Assembly: GCA_032173965.1 (NCBI GenBank)
Contig: JAVUNC010000019.1
Location: forward strand, 15,492,234 to 15,556,233
Direction: 5' to 3'
Length of the DNA stretch: 64,000 bases
From: Sitta carolinensis
Taxonomy: Eukaryota > Chordata > Aves > Passeriformes > Sittidae
The notes beneath the pieces are model-generated. The model made no database searches and had not been told where the DNA came from. It saw only the letters and a list, made by a program, of their open reading frames with translations. Positions 51,788 to 62,904 of the stretch are shown here, one piece after another. A program made the position numbers and the translations under genes. Positions within the stretch are counted from its first letter, which is position 1. Each line of letters starts with the position of its first letter.

Positions 51788-51812
51788 CCTCTATTTCCTT
51801 CAACTCAAGCAT
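51788..51812 (-). CDS. MACROD2: Candidate alternative first coding exon of MACROD2
   Basis: On the minus strand an ATG at 51812-51810 opens MLELKEIE plus one base, followed at once by a consensus-like donor (GAGG|GTAAGA, GT at 51787-51786). An in-frame TGA at 51830-51828 makes this ATG the first possible start. The donor leaves one base, and the MACROD2 exon at 49750 needs exactly one base, so splicing gives a Gly codon and continues GENAKEDLQG into the macro domain. The 5' UTR would lie in the CpG island just upstream. This is inference: phase match alone has a one-in-three chance, and the human protein starts with a different lysine-rich N-terminus that I could not find here. The exon may instead be non-coding, or unused. 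Confidence 0.4.
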
Positions 51813-51839
51813 ACCAACCTGGACACGTCAACAGTTCCT

Positions 51840-52680
51840 TGCTGAGCGCTGGGGAGCCAATCCCCAAGCTCCTGAGGCCTGCCGCACCGTGCCAGACAGA
51901 GCAGCGGGCTGACACAGCCACACGCCCAGAGCCTCTGCCCTCACCGGGACACTCCAGCCTCTGTGACATCACGGCTGATGCCGCCACATTCCATGGGCTC
52001 TCCAGGGCCCCGTTGGGCTCAGCTCGGGCTCAGGGCAAGGGACCCAGCCCCCCATGCTCCTCCCGGGGCTTTCGCGGCCGCGCTGCTCCCCGCCGCTGTC
52101 CCGCCGGCCCGGGCACAGCCCGCCCGCCGGCCCGGGCACAGCCCGCCCGCCGGCCCGGGCACAGCCCGCCCGCCGGCCCTGCAGCGGCTCCGCCGCGCCT
52201 GCCGAGCCCGCTCCCTGCTGCCCGCCGCGCTCCGCCTGCGCCGCAGCCTCCGCAGCCAAGCCCGGGCGCGGCGCAGACAGGCGAGCCGTGGCAGCGGGCA
52301 GGCGGCACGGGGCCGGGGGCTGCAGCGGGAGCAGCGCCAGCCCCTGCGGAGAGGGAAACTGGGCAGGCACCGGGGCTCCGGGGCCGAGCCCCCTCCCTCG
52401 CAGGAGCGGACGAGGCCGGGCTGAGGCGGCAGAAGCGCAGGGAGCCCGCCCGCCGCGCTCTCCGGCAGAGCCCCAGGGCCCCCGCAGCCCCGCAGCCCCC
52501 GCCCGCGCACGGCGCCCGGGGCTCCCAGCACACGGCCCGGCCACGCTCGGCCGGCCCAGGCGCCGCTGCCCCCGGCACGGCCAGGGGATCGATCGGCCGC
52601 CAGCAGGAAAGCTCTGCCTGCTGCGGGAGCCTCCTGCGGGGAAGAGACGGCAAAGCCTGGAAGGACCGGGACCAGGAGGC
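51840..52680. promoter_or_regulatory. CpG island, candidate promoter
   Basis: A block very rich in C, G and CpG stands out from AT-rich surroundings; it is densest at about 52010-52660. It contains many GC-box-like CCCGCCC runs, a NotI-type gcggccgc at 52076-52083 and a CRE-like tgacatca at 51964-51971. Long frames open on both strands (up to 286 codons) are explained by scarcity of stops in GC-rich DNA, and none resembles a known protein. Its left edge carries a good minus-strand splice donor at 51787, which fits a MACROD2-directed promoter. CpG-island promoters are often bidirectional, so a divergent plus-strand transcript is possible, but I see no clear plus-strand donor in it. Confidence 0.7.
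52095..52180. repeat. 23-bp GC-rich tandem repeat inside CpG island
   Basis: Three near-identical 23-bp units (ggcccgggcacagcccgccc plus gcc) start at 52106, 52129 and 52152, with partial copies at the edges. Because 23 is not a multiple of 3, the same peptide-like strings appear in every frame, which helps explain the overlapping open frames here. Confidence 0.9.
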
Positions 52681-53490
52681 CGCGCTTTTCTCCCACTGAG
52701 AAAACACCTGCCAGGCAAACGGAGCCATATCCCGCAACATTACTCATACAGCTTTAGTATCGTTAATAAAATTATCTATTAAATAAGACAGCTTTTATTT
52801 CTTTTTTTTTTTTTAACTTTAGTCTTGCAAACACATTGATTGTGTGACTCTTATGAGAAAGTGAAGTCAATGGCCCCTTGTGTTAGTTTTGAATTGAAAC
52901 CGCAACATCACTAAATCATCTCTGCACACACACTCAAGAAGGATGGAGTTGATCCTGGTACATCCTTGCCAAAATTTGGGGGTTTAGACTATTACTGACA
53001 ACACAAAAAAGTGGAAACACTGCTGCAGGTCTTCCTCTTGTCTCCTCTGCCCCAGCCTCAGTAACACATTACAGCTGAAAATCTTCACACAAATACTTGA
53101 ACATTCATGTCCCACCCTGACTTTTTCCCCCCTCTAGATCCAGCCATCATCTTCTACCCCTCCGCCTATACAATCCAATTTTATTTAGCTCTTCCTCCTA
53201 CATCATCCTGTGGTCCTTCAGTCGTGTTCAGAACACCTAAGTCTACAAAGTCACAGACTGAAGTAGGATGAGGTTGATTACCTGAACTCCTCACACCAAA
53301 TAGAGAAAACAGGCAGTCCTAGCCCTCAGCATTGTTTACAACTCCTTCCAGACTACTCCTAAGGAAAAGGGCCTTTATAGCTTACACGAGGGCAGAAAAA
53401 CACTTTAGATTGGGTCTGCAAAAACTGCACTTGAAAAGAAAATGGGTAAAGTTCACCTGAACCAAGTGGCCATAGGACTGTCAGAACCTC

Positions 53491-53505
53491 TCACTAGAGG
53501 GAGCC
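53491..53505 (+). promoter_or_regulatory. CTCF-like motif right of CpG island
   Basis: tcactagagggagcc matches about 13 of 15 core CTCF positions. It is about 800 bp beyond the CpG island, in the same orientation as the motif at 49873. Confidence 0.25.
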
Positions 53506-53751
53506 CCCACCCAGGACATAAATCTACTCAGCTGCTGCAATGGACAAGGATGGCAACCCACAGCATCAGAAAATCAGCCCTGAAACTCAATCACTGCTTA
53601 CACAGCCAGAGTTTTAAAGCCTAATGCACTTTAAAGTATATTAATTTTTTAAACAGGTCTCAAGCATACAATTACAGAAATCCCTACAGCAGTACCAAAG
53701 AGCTAATCACTAGAGGGAAGAGAAAAACCTACAGCCTGAAGAGTTTTTTAC

Positions 53752-53774
53752 AAAAAAAAAAAAAAAAAAAAAAC
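53752..53774. repeat. 23-nt A tract
   Basis: A pure A run in otherwise unremarkable sequence, following gagttttttac. Confidence 0.9.
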
Positions 53775-55038
53775 ACACTACATTTGCATTTTAAAACACC
53801 TGTTAGTTAAAGAGTAGAGCATATACAAAGTAGTAAAAATACGTACCAAACCCCATAGTATAAAGCAATACATGTGGCAAAGTAAAAGTCTCTTGGCACT
53901 CTATGAGCAAAGGCCAATAAGCGGAGAAATCAACGAGAGAACAAGTGAGAAGGACTGACAGCAGTGAGGCTCACACTGTTAGAAGGGAAGTTTGTTAAAC
54001 AAGTAACATGACACATATCTCCTCAAGTTCATAAAAACAAGTAGCAGAACGATTGCATGGGGAAAAAAAGCTGAAAACAGCAGAGTTCCATCATTTCTAG
54101 TCAGCATTAGAATCCACAACTGAAGGAAGTAAATTAATTCCAAGTTCAACAGAAATAAGCCTGGTCACTACCTCATCCCTGCTGCAATAGCTACCAGCAG
54201 AGACACATCCCCACAAGGAAGCTCCTCTAAGAGGATCTGGAAAGAGAACCGGAGCAAGGGACAAGAATCACATGATTGCCAGAAGAGAGGCAGCCCTTCC
54301 ACTCCTAGAAGAATCCTCAGCAAATACTTGGCTGGGACACTTAACCACTTTCCTTGGGATGCTGAACATACAAAGGAGGTGAGCGAGCTTGAGCCGTGCA
54401 TCTGACCCTAGTGGAACATGCAGCAGCAATTCTGCGACACGCTGTGCTTCTTCCCTTCAGTGCCAATTTCTTTTTTTACTTAAGGCTTTGTTTCTACATT
54501 TTCCATGTACAGACTAAAAATTATGAACTATTAGCAATTACTAATCTTACATCTGACACAACTTTCTATTCCATTTGTTTCTGCACAGGCTTATGGAGCA
54601 TTAGAAAAGACAGACTGTAAGACCTGTAATATTATGTGTCTGCTTCTACTAAGTGTGGATGATTGTACAGGAAAGGCAATTGCTTATCTAAATCAAGATA
54701 AGCATTATTTCCATATGTTCCATCACCAGGGGAAAAGCATTCACAGATGCACGATAGTACTTCAGATTTGTAGTACTGATTTGCTCTATCACTTCTTGGA
54801 CTTAAATGAGATCAGAACCTGAGCACAAGGAAGAAACATCTGTTGCAGACAAATCACTTTCTACCCAGCCAAAATCGCAGCACAACATGCAAGTCAAAAG
54901 CACTCGATGATGAACACCAACACCTCTCCCCGGCTGCACGCTCTGCCAATATGGTTTGTTTCAGCTAATTACCAAGTGGCTAATTGGATTAGCTGGGGAC
55001 GACAGCCAAGTACCAAATTCCGGAGGCAGACACCACGG

Positions 55039-55520
55039 ATCACAGAACGGATGTGGTTGGGTGGCACCTCTAGGGATCAAGTCGTCCAGGACTCTGTCCC
55101 AGTTGAATTTAAACTATCTCCAAAGACAGAGATTCCACAAGCTCTCCAGGTAACCTGTCCCAGTGTTCAGCCAGCCTCATAGAATGCATGCAGTTTTGTT
55201 TTTTAATGCTCAGAAAGAATTTCCTCTTTCAACTTGTGCCTACTACGTCTTGTCCTGTCACTGTACCACAGAGATGAGTCTAGAGAGATCTCTTTTACAC
55301 CCTCCACTCTGTGTTTATAAATACTGATCAGATCCCATCTGGGGTATCTCTTCTTAGGGCTAAATGTCAGCTCTCTCAGTCTCTCCCGGCACTGGAGATG
55401 CTCCAGCCCCCTAATCATTTTAATCATCTTTATGGCTCATCTGGTGCACGAGCTATGCTTCCCAGTCCTCCACCACCGACCAGCCTCCTGAGGTCACACT
55501 GCCCCATCTTCCAGGTCAGG
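55039..55520 (-). mobile_element. Diverged CR1 LINE fragment (about 480 bp)
   Basis: It opens atcacagaacggatgtggtt, then has gtaacctgtcccagtgttc, cgtcttgtcctgtcactgta, tactgatcagatcccatctg and gagatgctccagccccctaa in the usual CR1 reverse-strand order. Minus orientation. Divergence is high, so this is an old insertion. The right boundary is approximate. Confidence 0.85.
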
Positions 55521-57457
55521 AAGTCATGGTATCTCCTATTCAAGGTTCTGCAGGAGGCGTGAAATGTCCCCCATCTGAGGGGCTAGAACTCACCCCTGTG
55601 CCACTACTGCAAAAAGCCCCGAGCTCGCTGGCTCGGGCCAAGTTTAACAAAGTGATACGGCTACCAGCAGCCCTCAAACAAGTGTGAGCCTTGACTTTTC
55701 AGCCACATTTAAATGGGAGCCACTGAAGACATTTACACATTACAGACAGAAAGAGTGGCGTACCATGAGAATTGATCAAAACAGCCAGTCACACTGAACA
55801 ACCCACACAATGCTCATGCAAATGTAATTTTCTTGTGTTACAAGGTCTTGCACAGTCCTTAAACAACCTTTTTCTCAGTCTATCCCACACAGCTCTTTCT
55901 ATCCCCAAAATAACAAAGCTGAGAGGCAAAAGAACCCTTTAAGTCTGGGAGAGAAAGAAGTAGAAGGAAAGGAGGAGCCTGCCTTTTTTATGAAGTTTCT
56001 GTAAACCGAGAGAAGACTAGGTATGGAATGCTAAAGTACGGGAGAACAAAGTTTGAGAAAGGAGTAACAACAAACAAGGAGGAGAACAAGAACAGGAATA
56101 CATTCCCCATCTAATTTGTGATTCACCCTTATCTGCAGGGACAGGCAATTGTCAATTCATAAATCAGAGTCCTCTCACTTCAGCAGCACGCACATTGACA
56201 GCAAAGACACGACATAAGTAGGCTGAGACCCTTGGGTATTTGTGTGTTTACTTGGAGAGTCAGCATCCAGCTGCTCTGGTTGCATGCTTGCTGGAGATTT
56301 CATGATTTAGGGTCCATAGAAAAGGCTGCTGGTTCAGCTGTGACTCAGAAGGAGCTTGGACTTTGTCTATGTGAAGAAACCCATTCAATCGCTGTCTTGT
56401 TCGGTTGGTTTCATAATGTGGAGCTTCAGAGGACTTCCAGACTTTGCAATTATATAGTGGAATGAAAATGCTGTTGGGTACAGTATTTTGCTAAGTTCTT
56501 GCCCAAGCCTGATTATCAGTACCTCACTCCAAGCGATACCAAGAATTTCCATATAGATTCTTCTCAGTGAAAGGCAGCCCGAGTTGTACTGAAGTACACC
56601 ACATGGTCAGCCAAGTCACACAGAGGCAAGAACAACACTTCATTGCCTCAAACTCAATTCCTACTTTATACCTCCCTCTAATACACAGAGTTCATAATTA
56701 ACAATGGAAGTTCAAAAATGAAGACGGACATATGACACCGCTTTCGATCACTGTTCATTGCCCCATGAGTATGCTGATACTTCTCTATAAAACTAGAGGA
56801 CTACAGGTGATTATGCTTCACTAGATTCCTCCCAAGACAAAGAAGATCCCTCCACTGCAAGAGCTGTGTCTTGGCAATATCACAGCATTCATGCAACTAT
56901 TCCTGGTGTGTTCAAATTGATCCAGTACCACATGGGGTAAATATGAGCCTTCATCCAAAACACACTACCAGCAGTGCAGCATTCCTCCTCTCACCTTTAT
57001 ATACTGTCTGGAAAAAAATGACTTGCCATTTTCATGCCCAACGAGGTACTTAGTCCTCAGCAGCACCTGTTTTACTTACCAAAATGTGAGATTATTTAAA
57101 TAGATGAGAACATACAGCATGGAGGATTAAAATAAGCTTATAGTGGGGAACCACAAATTCATTACTTTCATTAACTTAATAAGCTGTCAGACAATTTTAT
57201 TCCACATTTTCTGCTTTTTTAATTCTCTACACCATTGCTGAGCAGTGACTTCTCTAGTTGAGTATTACAGGCTTTTGTAGCACTTGAAGTACAGCTTGGA
57301 AATAAAATGTTACTACAAGAAAATTACAAAGCTTGTGCTAAACCATCAGCAAATATTTCATGGCATTGTCATTCAAAAACTTCTCTGCCCGACACAGACT
57401 GACAACAGCTTGCCAGGTGGGAGCAGGAACTTGAGTTTTCTAGCATGGGACAGGTAA
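55521..57457. other. No gene seen
   Basis: Mixed-composition sequence between the CR1 and the LTR-like element. Small frames only; cag|gtaagtaag at 57451-57462 looks like a plus-strand donor, but its second half abuts the LTR. Confidence 0.6.
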
Positions 57458-57462
57458 GTAAG

Positions 57463-58082
57463 TGTTGGGGCTTAGGATTTTTTCCTTTTGTTCTTTCTCT
57501 CAGGGAATTTTCGCCCATATGTTGCCAGGAAAGAATACGACCGGGTATTGAGAGAGACAAAAGAAGTTGCCGGGCTCAGGGGCGGGTGGAGCTGGCTACT
57601 CTGTCTCTACTTGGGAAGGGCAGAGATATCACTGATTTGGGCTGGGGAAAGGCCTTGGGCGCCGCTCCCGGCTTCCTCTTGTGCTCTTGGAGGGGAGCCA
57701 GGCTGCGGTCGCTGCGGCGAGAACTCGCCACCGCTGCGGGTCCCGCTCCTGTTGCCTTCTCCCACCAGGAGCGGAGCTCTGCTCCCGAGAGCGGCCGCTG
57801 CACTGGGACCGCATTAAACCAAAGACCCTTCACCGTCTGCCGGATGCCTCGGGGCAATCCCGGCATCTCCGAGCCCTGCCCTGCTCAGCAGGGCCAATTC
57901 TCCTGCCACTGCTCTGGGATTTTCCCTACCCGGTAACCGCACACGCCCTGCCTGCTGGGACAGCCCCCGAGGTTCCAGCTACAGCTGCAGAGTTTGATAC
58001 ATCCCGGTTAGCATTCCGGGAGTTTGGCATTCCAGGAGTTCGCTCCTCCCTGCCGTTCCAGCCTGCAGTTTCAACCCAAACA
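57463..58082 (+). mobile_element. Probable solo LTR, CpG-rich
   Basis: The segment starts TGTTGGGGCTTAGG and ends CAACCCAAACA, giving imperfect TGTTGG/CCAAACA inverted termini. Flanking 5-mers are gtaag (57458-57462) and gcaag (58083-58087), a target duplication with one mismatch, as expected for an older ERVL-type insertion. The middle (57650-57960) is rich in CpG and in open frames up to 179 codons that match no protein I know. An ATTAAA lies at about 57815. Orientation is uncertain. An alternative reading is a unique CpG-rich regulatory island; a genome-wide copy count would decide. Confidence 0.55.
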
Positions 58083-58087
58083 GCAAG

Positions 58088-61000
58088 GGACAGAGGGAAC
58101 TTGGAATACTTGAAGAAAACTCTACCACTACTCACTTGTGTCGCAAGTCATGCTTGCTTCGTTCAAGGACTTAAACAACGGAAATTAACACAAATGCCCA
58201 AGCAGTTACAAACTCAGTAGCAGTTAGCAGAAAGATCTAGGTCTATCTTCTTTTACATATCTACCTAGAAATGAAAGACACACTAAATCTCAAAGCCTTT
58301 GAGTCAATACAAGAACGTCTGTGTACATCACCTATTCTGCTGGATTTAGCTATTTACAGTACACTTAGAATCCTTCCCCTGTAAGAACACTGGTGGGAAT
58401 GCAGAAAGAGGGAAAAAAAACAGAACAGAACTCTACTTTTTCTGTCAATATGACTGACCCATAATCTCAGTGACAGCTACATGAAGTCTGGGGTTTGCTT
58501 TCAGTGGATGTAGATTTATTAGGAAATCTCACCAAAGGACAGCACTGCAACACACGATACACTGCTAGGCAAGCAGCAGAGTTCCTTCCACAGGAAAAGT
58601 TGCACTAAGCACGTGTGAATAAACCCAGTGCAGGCTGAACTTCAACTACAAGTCATACCTTTCAGCACATGGAAAACACAGAACTTGGAGCACCTTTAGA
58701 GTGCCATACCAAGGAGACCATCAAAAAAGTCCACACCTTTATGAAAAAGCAAAGTGCAGGATAATACAGGGAAACGTTTTAAAGAAAGACAGAGGTGCAA
58801 TCACTTTCTTCATACCTACTCTGCATTAGAGAGAGACTGCACCTTTTGAACAGGAGCCTTTGGGTGAACTCCAGAGCAGTTTTCTCTAACACAACATTTG
58901 ACCACCAACTCCAAGGGATACCATTTGTGCAAAGGTACTTGCAGAAATAAATGTATTGGCTACATCAGCACAAGGATGAGAGGGTGTATTTTCCAACATG
59001 TGCGTTCTACAGCATCCCATCCCCAAAAACAAACTGAAAACTCTGGTGAAGGCCCTTGTGACACATTTCTGCAAACAGGCCAAATCAGCATGCAATAGCC
59101 TGCAAGCCTCAGGACAATCTCTGTGCACAAACATTATGCTTCTCCCTCATACTGCACATTGAAATACAAAGTATTTCTCACTATCATTTCAAAGGTTTTT
59201 AAAGCTATACAAAATCCAAATTTAACATCTTTCAACTGGATTATTAAATCTTCTCCCCAGCACAGAAGAGCATTTTCTGGGCATTATAAAAAAATAAGTA
59301 GCACTTTCTACAGGACTGAGAAATTTTATCTTATTGGATTTTCCAAATACACATCAGCTAGATGTCCTCACGTGGAGAAAGCCATGTACTACTTCACAGA
59401 ATAACTACTACTATTTAATGGTTGGACTCAATAAACTCAGAGGTCTTTTGCATCCTTAATAGTCCCATGACTCTACACTAGAATTATTCAGCCCTTCTCT
59501 GGCTGGTTAAGAGACATTTCTACATGCTGAGCAGTTTGAGTCTACTAAATCAAAAATGGGAAGCCAGGCTTATGTTATTTCCAGAGACTGAGTTTTTAAC
59601 ACATGTGCAATCAGGTGTTCAACTATGCATGAAGCAAACACAGCTACACATGATAGTTAAAATGATCCAGAGAGCTTGGTGAGCTTAAACTGCACCAGTG
59701 ATCCCTCAACTATCAAGAGAGTTAAAGCAGCATCACTACTCCATTTGAGTGTTAGATTCATTTTCAAACTTCTTGCAAACCTCCCACACCCAGGGCTGGG
59801 TGGCCTACCCCGTATTATCACTAATAATAAAAAGCCAGGCTGCAAAAAAGAGTTGAGATAATAGCTCAGCAGCCTTATAAACATGTCATAACAAAGGTAC
59901 ATTAAATTAAGCCAAGCCATACCTGTCTAATCAAAAGAAGGCTCTGAGGAAGAACATAGGACTGACCTCATGGATGGCTCCAAGCACCACTGACTTGCTT
60001 TTGTTCTCCACAACCGTTATACCTTTCCTCATCCTACATGCATTGCACCCGTGTGCCCTCTGCCCCGTCCCGTGCTTGGTCCGTCCCCCTGAGCAGTGCA
60101 GGGCTCGTTATCGTTAACGCTGCTCGCCTGTCGCACACGGCTGCGGCTCGTTAGGGGTGAGCTGGCCACAGCGCCCTGCCCAGGCACCACCAACTGTGTG
60201 TGTGCCTACAGGTTCCATCTTCTGCAGAAGCACAGCAGCTTTTTCCACCTGCGTTTGAAAATAGCTAAAAGTCACATAACCAGGCAACAGCTCCACATTA
60301 GCGAGCCATGACAGGGGTACAATTAACAGCTCGGTTTTGGCTTCAACCTAATCATGGGCACATGGCTTCGAATCAGGCTGGCACACTGGCTCACATCTGT
60401 CTGCAAAAGACAGTGAGGACATATGCCACAATCCATCATAAATTATAGAGTAAGGCTCTAGCCAAGCTACCATACTGAGCAAAGCTAGATGACTTGCTGA
60501 AATTGTCTTTGTAGAGCAATACATTAATTTGGAGGTTTGATCTTGCAGTCCCCCACACTCAAAAGAAGTTCTCCCTTTATATATAAAAAGAAGAATGGAA
60601 AAAAATAATCGAAGAAAAGACAGAAACTGAAATATATCACCTGTTACTTTTTTCCCTGCATATATTAAACTATATTACTCAAGTCAGCCACCAAAATATT
60701 CCAAGCTGGAACCTGCAATTTTTCTCAGCAGTTCCTGAGGAACAGCACATCCCAACTTAAAGCATCACTGCTGCTAAAGCCGTCCTCCCTCACACCCAGA
60801 ACGAGCCTGCCAGCTGACAGCACACTGCATCATCTTGACTTCCTAACTCTACTAAGTACTTCCTTAGGGACCTCTGTACAAAACTTCAGTGCAGTGACAT
60901 TCAGCAGCTACAAAAAAAAGGACTGTTTCTCATATTGCACAGGACAGAAGCTTGAGTTATTAATCTGGTCAAAATTCATGTCACCAGTAATTAAACATTA

Positions 61001-62699
61001 AAACCATTATTTCTGGCAAAGATGTGCCTAACTTCCCTTTGCATCTCCACCTACTATCCCTCTCTAAAACCCATGAAGAGCTTGCAGAGCCTCAATAAGA
61101 ATACCAATTTGTCAATTTATTGTTGAGAGCAGCATCCTTTCCTGTGGTTAACTTTTGCTCCTCAAGGTGCTGTCTGCCACTGTAGATAAGACAGCTTTCT
61201 CACCTGCATGCAGAAGAGCCACAAAATAATAACTCTATCCAGAACCTGTATAAGCTTAATGCTGTATGGAAGTTACCTTGTTATAAAAGTCACAGAGCAG
61301 CAGCTTAAAGAGAAGTCATCTTAATTACATCAAAGACAAGTGATTTACATTCTTAGAGAGAGGATTAGCTACACTGGATTTTGTGTTCTTAATCTATATA
61401 AACAGATCTGAAGTTTTTAATAATCATCATCTCAGACTTGCTGAAAGCAAGAAAGTTTTTTTGTTTTTCCCAGAAACACTTTAATGCAAACTGTAAAACA
61501 AGTGTCACCTCTGGCAGCTAATCCATCCTATAAAGGTTATTTGTGTGAAGCTCACTGGAGAATTACAATGTCAACTGAATACATCTTCAGTCTTTTTGTT
61601 TACTGTAGTTTCCCTCCACCCCTTACACTAAACACACTAATTTACCTACTTCTATCAGGGATTTCACTAACTAGAGATGATTCCCCTCCAGAAACAAGCA
61701 AACAAACACACACACGCAAAGATTATTGCAGAATTTATGCTCAAGTGAACTTGCACCTGAAGAGTGGAGTGGTTTTGGTTTGCCAATCCAAGTTTCCCAG
61801 CCAATGCACCAATTAATGTACTGGGTCTAGCGCTGGCCAAATGCCAGTGCACCCACTAGAATTATCTACTCATTTTCTGCTCCAAGGTAAGGATTAGGAG
61901 GAGAGAAAAGCAGGCTCAAAACTCAAAAAAGGGTAAAAGGAAAACTTTATTAACAGAACTAAAAAAAAAAGAAATAGTAAGAAATCAGAATAAACTTTCA
62001 GACCACTCCTCCCTCCAACTGTTTTTTTCTACTGACAATGTAAAGAGACCATTTTGGTATTTTCAGTCAGTTTACCATTTTTTAAATAATCTTTCTTCAA
62101 TTCATGTAGAGGAATTTAAAGAGGCTCTCCTGCCACACCACAGTCTTTTCCACAAGAAACAGTTCTCTCACGGTTTTAATCTTCATGATAGCAGCCGCCT
62201 GGAAATCTGCAATCAAGAAATCTCTCCCACAGCTTGGCAGTCTTCCCACAACTACCACAATGGGTCATTTCAGCTTACTGAGGTGCAATTTTAAGGATGA
62301 GCTGTTCTAGCATAGAAACAAAAGTTCTTCTATCCCTGATACAAGGTTTCTCATCTCTTTCTGTTCAAGCTTCTCCTTAGATCACAGCTACTTCAACATC
62401 TGCTTGCTTCAACCCTAGTGCATCTGCTCACAGCTATGGCCAGAACGATACATGGCCCCAGTGCATTCCATGAGTTACAGGGGAAAAAAAGTCTGATGTA
62501 GCAGTTATACCTTCAAAACAGCCTTTCAAGAGAATTTCAGCCCAAGACTACGGCATCTCCTCATTCTCCTCCCATCTGGGATTTCACTCCTTATTCACTG
62601 ACCTCAGTGTCTCCATGTTGTTTCGCCCAGTCCTTTTCCTCTCACTTGTGAGAGCATTGATGTCTGCAAGTTTCGTCTGTGGCTGTGTGATCTCTGCTG
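58088..62699. other. No gene seen
   Basis: AT-rich DNA with one CR1 relic (59419) and a short CpG-containing stretch at 60060-60190. Frames of 60-110 codons lack any recognisable feature. Canonical upstream MACROD2 exons were not found here. Confidence 0.6.
59419..59476 (+). mobile_element. Short CR1 3' relic, plus orientation
   Basis: atggttggactcaataaact, agaggtcttttgcatcctta and agtcccatgactctaca correspond to the usual gttggactcgatgatc...aatgattctatgattcta end. Decayed relic. Confidence 0.7.
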
Positions 62700-62880
62700 G
62701 GCCATGGCCGCTCTGGCTGCATGGCTGTGTCCCGGCGCTGCCGCGGTCAGTTCCAGACACAGGGCTGCACAGCTGCCTCTGTTCTGGGCCTGTGATCCTG
62801 CGCAGGGCCAGCAGCACAGCCCTGCAGCACAGCCCTGCAGCCATGGCCTGAGCGGGGCAAAGCTCGGCTCCACCTGAGCC
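62700..62880. other. GC-rich flank of minisatellite with short 13-bp duplication
   Basis: cagcacagccctg occurs twice in tandem (62812-62837) plus a partial copy. The flank has ggccatgg-like pieces resembling the 36-bp unit, so it may hold decayed units. The minus-strand 466-codon frame crosses this flank and ends at 62584, but its sequence matches no family I know. Confidence 0.6.
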
Positions 62881-62904
62881 GAACGAGGACAGGCGGGCCC
62901 ATCG

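Larger units (their letters stand above)
52690..55038. other. Upstream region beyond CpG island, no gene seen
   Basis: AT-rich sequence with an AATAAA-containing stretch at about 52766 on the plus strand, a 13-nt T run near 52802 and the A tract at 53752. I searched for the lysine/glutamate-rich MACROD2 N-terminus on the minus strand and did not find it. Confidence 0.6.

Noticed and set aside
51839..52782. Overlapping frames of 153-286 codons on both strands
   Set aside because: They are rich in Pro, Ala, Arg and Gly, occur in all frames of a CpG island and are partly built of a 23-bp repeat. No domain or splice structure supports a protein.
57445..58220. Plus-strand frames of 163 and 179 codons
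   Set aside because: They lie in a GC-rich LTR-like element, overlap each other in different frames and resemble no known protein.
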